Below are positions 58,320 through 64,000 of a DNA stretch of 64,000 bases, piece by piece. The DNA is from Sphingomonadales bacterium 12-68-11 (lineage in GTDB: Bacteria > Pseudomonadota > Alphaproteobacteria > Sphingomonadales > Sphingomonadaceae), in the NCBI GenBank assembly GCA_002279825.1, contig NCCV01000005.1:1-64000 (forward strand). The letters are read 5' to 3'. The position numbers and the translations under genes are program-made. The notes beneath the pieces were generated by a model. It ran no database searches and was not told where the DNA came from. It saw only the letters and a list, made by a program, of their open reading frames with translations. Each line of letters opens with the position of its first letter. Positions within the stretch are counted from its first letter, which is position 1.

Positions 58320-60251
58320 TCAGCGCAGCAGCTCGCGTAGCGTGCGCGGGCGCCCGTACGGAGCCTGCTGGGGGTGCAGCGCCTCATACACTGCCGCGTT
58401 CTCCATGACCCGCTGCACGTAAGTGCGCGTTTCCGAAATCGGGATGCGCTCGATCCAGTCGAGCCAGTCGACCGAGCCGTTGCGCGGGTCGCCGTTGGCC
58501 GCGAGCCACTGGTTCACCCGGCCCGGCCCCGCGTTGTAGGCCGCGGCGGCCATCACATAGCTGCCGTAGCGGGCGTATTGCCGCTCGAAGTAGGCGTTGC
58601 CGAGCTGGACGTTGTAGCCCGGGTTCTCGATCAGCGAGGCCTGCATGTAAGTGATCCCCGCCTTGCCGGCTTCCTCGCGCGCGGTGCCCGGCATCAGCTG
58701 CATCAGCCCGCGCGCCCCGGCGTGGCTGATCGCGTTCTGCGCGAATTGGCTTTCCTGCCGCGAAATCGCGTGGACGAAAGTCCAGTTGGCGCCCGGCGGC
58801 GGGGTCATCGTCGGGAAGCCGATGCGCGTGAAGCCCTGGTGCCCGTCCTCGCCGGCGTAGTCCGAGAGGTTGACCGCGAGGTCGCGGCGGCCGAGCGAGC
58901 GCGCCAGTTCCGCGACCAGCACATGCTCGCCCGGAGTCCTCGCCTGCTGCGCCATCGCGCGGTAGAAGCGGATCCCGACCGCCCACGGCGCATCGCGCGC
59001 CACTTCGCTGACCGCGGCGGTCAGCGGCGCGGCGTTGAAGCGCGCGCGTTCCTCGGGCGTCGGCTGCACCGCCGGGGCCTCGGCAAACACGGGCATCGGC
59101 CGGCCGAGTTCGTGCAGCGCGAGCTGGCCGTAGAACCGGTCGGCATATTGCGCGGCCATCTCGTAATAGCGCGCCGCCGCCACCGCATCGCCGCCGCGCA
59201 CCGCGGCACGGCCCGCCCAGAACAGGCCCTTGGAGCGGGTCTGTGGGGTGCGCGCCGCGGTGCCGTAGCGATAGAACAGCTGCGCCGCGGTGGCCCCGTC
59301 GCCGGCTTCCCACAGCGCCCGCGTGCCCGCCAGCCACATCAGCGAGGTGTAGTTGTCGCGGATCGCGAACGACATCGCCGAAATGTCGGCGCCGGGCGCG
59401 AACGCCTCGTCGATGCGGATCGCGATCGCCTCGGCCGATTGCGCGCTGGCAAGCCGGGCGACGGCCAGTTGCTCGATCACCCAGGCTTCGGCGTCGAGCG
59501 GCAGCGCGGCGAGCGGCGGGCGGTTGGCGAGCAGGCTGACGGCTTCCTGCGTGCGGCCTTTCTGGCGCAGTTCGCGGCTGCGGTTGAAGAGATAGCCGGG
59601 ATCGCTGCGCGCCGCCGGATCGCCGCTCGCGCCGTCGCCGCCCTGCAGGATCGCCAGCCGCGCGGCAAACACCGCTGCCCGCGCCGGCGACGCCAGCGGC
59701 ATCTGGCGTTCCGCCGCCGCGCGATCGCGCTGCCAGAGCAGGGCGTCCATTCGCGCGCCGTGATCGTCCTGGCTGAAGGATCCGCCGTAGTTGGTCAGGA
59801 TCAGCGAGGCGGACACGTCGCTCATCTGCCCGCCGCGCCAGGCCTCGCGGGCAAGCGCGGCGGCGCGCTCGGGATCGCGCCCCATCAGCGCGACCGCATA
59901 TTGGGCGCGGGCGAAGTTGCTGACCGGCGGATAGCGCTCGAAGAACGCCAGCACCTGCTCGGGCGCAACGAATTCGGAGCGCAGCCGCGCCTCGGCATAG
60001 CCGCGCAGCCGGTCTTCGTCGGGGAAGCCCGGATAGGCGACCAGGAACCCGGCATAGTCGTTGAACGAGAACGCGGCGCTGCCCGAGAGCTGCTGCCAGC
60101 GCGCGATCGTGGCGGCCATCGGTCCGGGTTGCGAGGCGACCAGGTTGGCGCGCGCGCGGTCCCATTCCTCCGCCTCCTGCGCGGCAACGGACAAGGACAG
60201 CGACGAGGCCAGCAAGGCGGCGATCAGGGTTTTGCGAACCATGCTGGACAT
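58320..60251 (-). CDS. slt: Soluble lytic murein transglycosylase
   Basis: 643 residues with a signal peptide (MSSMVRKTLIAALLASSLSLSVAAQ). An alpha-superhelical body of ~450 residues leads to the C-terminal SLT domain: AISRQESQFAQNAISHAGARGLMQLMPGTA (catalytic Glu in RQES), NVQLGNAYFERQYARYGSYVMAAAAYNAGPGRVNQWL and RIPISETRTYVQRVMEN. It cuts peptidoglycan glycan strands. Divergent from dapA, and followed directly by the GreB-like gene. Confidence 0.95.
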   Translation of the reverse strand: MSSMVRKTLIAALLASSLSLSVAAQEAEEWDRARANLVASQPGPMAATIARWQQLSGSAAFSFNDYAGFLVAYPGFPDEDRLRGYAEARLRSEFVAPEQVLAFFERYPPVSNFARAQYAVALMGRDPERAAALAREAWRGGQMSDVSASLILTNYGGSFSQDDHGARMDALLWQRDRAAAERQMPLASPARAAVFAARLAILQGGDGASGDPAARSDPGYLFNRSRELRQKGRTQEAVSLLANRPPLAALPLDAEAWVIEQLAVARLASAQSAEAIAIRIDEAFAPGADISAMSFAIRDNYTSLMWLAGTRALWEAGDGATAAQLFYRYGTAARTPQTRSKGLFWAGRAAVRGGDAVAAARYYEMAAQYADRFYGQLALHELGRPMPVFAEAPAVQPTPEERARFNAAPLTAAVSEVARDAPWAVGIRFYRAMAQQARTPGEHVLVAELARSLGRRDLAVNLSDYAGEDGHQGFTRIGFPTMTPPPGANWTFVHAISRQESQFAQNAISHAGARGLMQLMPGTAREEAGKAGITYMQASLIENPGYNVQLGNAYFERQYARYGSYVMAAAAYNAGPGRVNQWLAANGDPRNGSVDWLDWIERIPISETRTYVQRVMENAAVYEALHPQQAPYGRPRTLRELLR

Positions 60252-60341
60252 TCTGCCGAACCGCTCCTTATCAGGCCGTGAACGAGCGTACGCGGGCCCT
60301 GCCAACCCGTAGAGTGGCTTGATTGCGCAGGAGCGGCAAGG

Positions 60342-61226
60342 ATGTTTTCAGGCTCGATACCCGCGCTGGTGACGCCGTTTCGCGGCGGCGCGGTGGACGA
60401 AGCGGCGTTCCGCCGGCTGGTGGACTGGCAGATCGAATCGGGGTCCTCGGCGCTGGTTCCGTGCGGCACGACCGGCGAAGCTTCGACCCTGGACAACGCC
60501 GAGCACTACCGCGTCGTCGAACTGTGCGTCGAGCAGACGGCGGGCCGTGTGCCGGTCATCGCGGGCTGCGGCAGCAACGACACGCGCACCGCGGCCGGGC
60601 ACCTCAAGGCGGCGAAGGACCGCGGCGCCGATGCCGCGCTGTGCGTTGCGCCGTATTACAACCGGCCGAGCCAGGCGGGGCTGCTCGCGCATTTCTCGTA
60701 CCTCGCCGAGCATAGCGAGCTGCCGATCGTGCTCTACAACGTGCCCGGCCGCACCGTGACCGACCTTCTGCCCGATACGGTTGTCGAACTCGCCCGCCGG
60801 TTTCCTGGGGTGATCGTCGGCCTCAAGGACGCGAGCGGCGACTTGCAGCGCGTGACCCAGCACCGGCTCGGGCTGGGCGCTGAACGCGCGAGCGCGTTCT
60901 GCCAGCTTTCGGGCGACGATCCGCTCGCGCTGGCCGGCTACGCGCTCGGGCAGGTGGGCTGCATTTCGGTCACCGCCAACGTCGCGCCCGCACTCTGCGC
61001 CGAGTTCCACGCCGCCGCCGCGGCGGGCGATCACGCCCGGGCGCGAGCGCTCCACGAGCGATTGTTCCCGCTCCACAAGGCACTGTTCGCCGACGCCAGC
61101 CCGTCGCCGACCAAGTACGCGCTGGCCAAGCTCCACGCCTGGCTGAGCGACGAAACCCGCCTGCCGATCGTGGCGTGCGGCGAAGCGGGACGGGCGGCGG
61201 TCGATGCGGCGATCGAAAGTCTTTGA
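60342..61226 (+). CDS. dapA: 4-hydroxy-tetrahydrodipicolinate synthase
   Basis: 294 residues. It condenses pyruvate with aspartate semialdehyde in lysine and meso-diaminopimelate synthesis. The Schiff-base lysine is in VIVGLKDASGDL and the catalytic Tyr in VLYNVPGRTVTDLLP. It opens MFSGSIPALVTPFRGG, and its PCGTTGEASTLDNAEH segment is typical. Its TGA overlaps the ATG of the next gene (TGATG). Confidence 0.97.
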   Translation: MFSGSIPALVTPFRGGAVDEAAFRRLVDWQIESGSSALVPCGTTGEASTLDNAEHYRVVELCVEQTAGRVPVIAGCGSNDTRTAAGHLKAAKDRGADAALCVAPYYNRPSQAGLLAHFSYLAEHSELPIVLYNVPGRTVTDLLPDTVVELARRFPGVIVGLKDASGDLQRVTQHRLGLGAERASAFCQLSGDDPLALAGYALGQVGCISVTANVAPALCAEFHAAAAAGDHARARALHERLFPLHKALFADASPSPTKYALAKLHAWLSDETRLPIVACGEAGRAAVDAAIESL

Positions 61227-61651
61227 TGGCCCTCTCGAAGCGCATCTTGCTCCCTCCCGAGGTGGCCGAGATCTACCGGGCTACTGCGGCACTGTCCGCG
61301 CGCTATCCGGGGCGGCCATTTACGCCAGATGGCCATCTTGTCGGGTCTATTGGTGAGGTGATCGCTGCTGAAGCGCTCGGACTTACCCTATACCCGCCGT
61401 CTAATGTGGGGCACGATGCCTTCGACGATCATGGCGACGTCCAGATCAAGATGATGGCGGGCAATTCGGTCTCAATGTACTCCTGCTGTCAGCGCTTGGT
61501 GGTTTTGAAGGTTGTCAACGCCCACGAGGCCGAGTTGGTTTATGACGGCCCGGGCCTGCCGGCTTGGGACCGTGCGGGCCGGATGCAAAAGAACGGCCAG
61601 CGTAGGGTGAGCCTTAGCTCACTGAAGGCAATTGCTGCCTCATCTCAATAG
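61226..61651 (+). CDS. DUF6998-type protein, coupled to dapA
   Basis: 141 residues starting MALSKRILLPPEVAEIYRATAALSARYPGRPFTPDGHLVGSIGEVIAAEALG. The later GHDAFDDHGDVQIKMM and AGRMQKNGQRRVSLSSLKAI agree with DUF6998, a family I recognise only by this pattern. The VGSIGE...VQIK arrangement hints at a nuclease-like fold, unproven. It is translationally coupled to dapA by TGATG and is less GC-rich than dapA. In many alphaproteobacteria smpB follows dapA; it does not here. Confidence 0.75.
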   Translation: MALSKRILLPPEVAEIYRATAALSARYPGRPFTPDGHLVGSIGEVIAAEALGLTLYPPSNVGHDAFDDHGDVQIKMMAGNSVSMYSCCQRLVVLKVVNAHEAELVYDGPGLPAWDRAGRMQKNGQRRVSLSSLKAIAASSQ

Positions 61652-61768
61652 GACGGCGAGGGGCGCTCGCCCCCCAGCATCATGGCGCTGTAAGTCTTCA
61701 GCACCGGAGTTGAGCCACTCCCTCTCGCAATCGGCAATTCAACCGTGAGCGCACGGCCCCCCACAAAA

Positions 61769-61794
61769 TCCTCCCCGGTACGGGGAGGGGGAGG
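61769..61794. repeat. Half copy of the palindromic TCCTCCCC element
   Basis: TCCTCCCCGGTACGGGGAGG repeats the left end of the element at 30115-30250. It forms a hairpin and lies just beyond the minus-strand stop of the frameshifted gene at 61802. Confidence 0.6.
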
Positions 61795-61801
61795 ACCGCG
61801 C

Positions 61802-61974
61802 TCAACCGTCGCCGTTGCGGCGGCGGGTATCCCAGCCCTTGCGCGCCGCGGCAGAGCGCCGTTTGGACGAGCCGGACTTGTGCGCCCGCCCGCTGCGCTC
61901 TTCGTAGCCCTCGGCGATGCGCGCGGCCTTGCGCTTCTGCTTGTCCGTGGAGTGCTCTTGTCTCTGCGGGGCAC
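61802..61974 (-). pseudogene. Small KDKQKR-type ('plasmid stabilization protein'-like) gene with a frameshift
   Basis: From a GTG at 61974 the frame starts MPRRDKST, then should continue with TDKQKRKAARIAEGYEER, which is found in a different frame from about 61950 to the TGA at 61802-61804 (ending RKGWDTRRNGDG). Five bases separate the two parts where six would keep the frame, so one base seems lost. A GGAGG (61988-61992) lies 13 bases upstream. The protein pattern is that of small basic proteins annotated as plasmid stabilization proteins. A sequencing error is possible. Confidence 0.55.
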
Positions 61975-62039
61975 GGCGGTTCTCGTTCCTCCGCCTGGAA
62001 TTCGTTGCTGGCGCGTGAAGTTCCGCCGTCTGCCGGACA

Positions 62040-63995
62040 TCATCCCGCGGGGTTGTGCTGCTGCACGAACGCGACTGCCTCTTCGAGCATCTGCAGCCGC
62101 GTACCAGCCCGCGACAACCAGTGGTCTTCCTCGCGCAGCACCACCAGACGGTGCGGTTTGTTCGCCCGTCGCAACGCGTCAGCCATCCGGTCGCTCTGGT
62201 CGAACGGCACGACCGTGTCGTCCTTGCCGTGGATCAGCAGGATCGGTGCATCCGCCTGGGCTGCGAAGTAGCGGGGGGAAACGGCATCAAAGCCGCTGCG
62301 GGGGCCGAGTTCTTCGAGCAGCGAGCGACGGAGCATCCCGTTGCTGCCACCTGTATTGACCTCCTCGGCGAACAGCGAGGCGAGGTCGCTTACCGGCGCC
62401 ACTCCGACCGCGCAGCGATACAAACCCTGTTGGAGCGTTACGCCCGCGAGAGCCGCGTAGCCTCCGTAGCTCGCGCCGACGATGCAGGCGCGCTTCGGAT
62501 CGATCACGCCGCGCCGCGCCAGTTCGGCGAGGCCGTCGGAGATGTCGCTCTGCATGGCGCGGCCCCACTGACCGAAACCGGCGCGCATGAACGCCTCGTC
62601 GCGGTTGGTCGAACCGCGGAAGTTTGGCTGGAACACCGCGTAGCCGCGCGACGCGAACGCTTGCGCCCACCAGTCGAACACTTCCTCGTCATGCGAGTGC
62701 GGGCCGCCGTGCGGCAGCATGACCAGCGGCAGGTTCTTCGCCTCGCGACCCGGCGGCAGCGTCAGGATGCCCTCGATTTCGAGCCCGTCGGCGGCCTTGT
62801 ATGTCACGGTCGAGATCGGCCCGACACGGTCCGGTTCGATGGCGACGCGTTCGTACCCTACCGCGGATGCGCGCATGCGGGTGATATCGACCAGATACCA
62901 GGTGCCGCTGTCGCCGTTGCCGGTCGTCCGGACGAGCGCTTTCGAAAAGTCGGGCGACCAGTCGCTGACGGTGACTTCCAGGTCGGGGAAAGCAGCGTAG
63001 ATCTTGTCGATTGCGGCTTGATGCTGGGGGTCGAACAATTCGGGCCGCTTGCCGGCGCCCATCCGCTGCAGGCCCAGCATCCGCCCCGTGGACCGGTCGG
63101 TGAACAAACGCCGTACGTCTTCGGCTTTTATGAATTCGCGCGCCGGGCCGCCTTGCAGCGGCACTTCGAACCAGCGGGTCACCGAATCCGCTGGGTTGCG
63201 CTCCTGGTAGATTACCGAGGTTCCGTCCTTTCCAAGCGCGACCAGCCCCACTTCGCCGCGACGATTGACCCCTTCCGCCAGCACCGGTCCGTTGGGCACT
63301 TTGATGGCCCAGCTGCCGTTGCGCAGCTGGAGCGAAATGGTCGCCGCGACGTCACCGTTCGCTCCGACCAGCCAGGTGTTGCTCGCGCCGTCCGGCGGCG
63401 GTCCGACTAGCTGGCGGCGCGTGTTGCGCTCGACATCGAGCCCATAGAGCGAGGTGCGGCCATTGGCGGTATAGTATCCGCGTGCGCCTCGCTCGCGCTC
63501 GACGCCGGAGAAATAGGCCAGCCAACGGCCATCGACCTGGCGAATGCCGTAACTTCCGAACACCGAATTGACGATCGACGGGTCACCGTCGAACACCACA
63601 TAATGTTGTTGCGACGGATCGACCGGCACCACGATCGCGTGGAAGAATTCAAACTGGCTGGCGACGTATTGGGCGGGCAGCGTGGTCGTTTGACTGATGA
63701 CCAGCACCAGCCGTTCATCACCGACCCATTCCATCGAGCGCAGCTTCTGATCTTGTAGCGGCAGCGTGCGTAGCTGATCGAGCTGGCTGCTTAGCAGCAG
63801 CAGCATGCGCTTCCCGCCGATCGTCATCACCGCGGCGATGCGATTTCCGCTGTGCGAGAGCGCCATGCTTTCGATCTCGGGTAGATTGCCGAATGCGGCC
63901 AGCGGAGGTGGATCGGCCGCCTTCGCTGCCAGCGGCGTTAGGGCCAACACGGCAAGGGCCAACACCCGCCGCAACGCTGCGAACAAACCGTTCAT
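62040..63995 (-). CDS. Secreted S9-family prolyl oligopeptidase-type peptidase
   Basis: 651 residues starting MNGLFAALRRVLALAVLALTPLAAKAADPP, a good signal peptide, five bases before the window edge, so upstream control is not seen. The N-terminal propeller covers ~400 residues. The alpha/beta-hydrolase domain has the nucleophile in VGASYGGYAALAG, the aspartate in HGKDDTVVPFDQS and the histidine in REEDHWLSRAGTR. It resembles acylaminoacyl- and dipeptidyl-peptidase-like S9C enzymes. It should cut peptides in the periplasm. Confidence 0.93.
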   Translation of the reverse strand: MNGLFAALRRVLALAVLALTPLAAKAADPPPLAAFGNLPEIESMALSHSGNRIAAVMTIGGKRMLLLLSSQLDQLRTLPLQDQKLRSMEWVGDERLVLVISQTTTLPAQYVASQFEFFHAIVVPVDPSQQHYVVFDGDPSIVNSVFGSYGIRQVDGRWLAYFSGVERERGARGYYTANGRTSLYGLDVERNTRRQLVGPPPDGASNTWLVGANGDVAATISLQLRNGSWAIKVPNGPVLAEGVNRRGEVGLVALGKDGTSVIYQERNPADSVTRWFEVPLQGGPAREFIKAEDVRRLFTDRSTGRMLGLQRMGAGKRPELFDPQHQAAIDKIYAAFPDLEVTVSDWSPDFSKALVRTTGNGDSGTWYLVDITRMRASAVGYERVAIEPDRVGPISTVTYKAADGLEIEGILTLPPGREAKNLPLVMLPHGGPHSHDEEVFDWWAQAFASRGYAVFQPNFRGSTNRDEAFMRAGFGQWGRAMQSDISDGLAELARRGVIDPKRACIVGASYGGYAALAGVTLQQGLYRCAVGVAPVSDLASLFAEEVNTGGSNGMLRRSLLEELGPRSGFDAVSPRYFAAQADAPILLIHGKDDTVVPFDQSDRMADALRRANKPHRLVVLREEDHWLSRAGTRLQMLEEAVAFVQQHNPAG

Positions 63996-64000
63996 GCGTC

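Overview
The window is GC-rich, densely coded chromosomal DNA. Its gene families point to an alphaproteobacterium of the order Sphingomonadales (Erythrobacter/Altererythrobacter/Sphingomonas-like). The main pointers are rpoA-rplQ, an mdh-sucD-sucA-sucB-lpd TCA block, many predicted secreted S9/M3/S8 peptidases, a phytase-like esterase fused to an autotransporter barrel, LuxR and winged-helix regulators of a type I associate with sphingomonads, and small palindromic repeats of the sphingomonad type. The assignment is inferred from gene content; no rRNA or tRNA gene was seen. No complete insertion sequence, prophage or CRISPR array was found.

Layout. 1-3.7 kb: end of rpoA, rplQ with a clear terminator, a secreted prolyl oligopeptidase and a small secreted protein. 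3.7-5.8 kb (minus): TRIC-type channel, PepSY membrane protein and a three-helix membrane protein of unknown function. 5.9-14.3 kb (minus): a TCA block in transcription order mdh, unknown gene, sucD, sucA, sucB, DUF1877 gene, lpd; sucC is not there. 14.5-22.9 kb (minus): GGDEF-EAL protein, esterase/autotransporter, M3 peptidase, ThpR. 23.4-25.6 kb (plus): a regulatory cluster with a membrane-anchored LuxR-type protein, three small unknown proteins and a winged-helix regulator. 25.7-28.8 kb: uvrA, whose 3' end is followed by a repeat and a second, out-of-frame copy of the UvrA tail.

28.8-34 kb is the accessory region: a lower-GC DUF5677 gene, palindromic repeats, two toxin-antitoxin pairs (DUF433/DUF5615 and MNT/HepT), and two direct-repeat copies of the leader and 5' end of one gene flanking the toxin-antitoxin block. 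34-41 kb: CHRD and RlpA secreted proteins, a long gap with a DnaA-box-like dyad, argG, a subtilase with a separate I9-like protein, cfa and DUF1801. 41-45.4 kb: a translationally coupled MerR-SDR-cytochrome b-molybdopterin oxidoreductase operon, divergent from a predicted outer-membrane protein across a classic MerR-type promoter. 45.4-50.4 kb: a zinc-ribbon membrane protein, an NAD+ synthase with an N-terminal helix-turn-helix domain and a palindrome over its promoter, an amidohydrolase and a glycine-zipper protein. 50.5-55.2 kb (minus): a Tat-exported PhoX-type phosphatase, rlmN, and an NYN-domain nuclease gene directly upstream of rlmN with a strongly structured leader RNA. 55.4-64 kb: OmpA/opacity-type porin, small unknowns, an EAL phosphodiesterase, a GreB-like factor, soluble lytic transglycosylase, dapA, a DUF6998 gene, a frameshifted small gene and a second S9 peptidase at the window edge.

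The observations most worth following up are the structured RNA plus NYN/rlmN operon, the HTH-NadE fusion with a palindrome over its own promoter, the duplicated uvrA tail around a repeat, the direct repeats around the toxin-antitoxin block, and the leaderless-looking subtilase with its separate I9-like partner.
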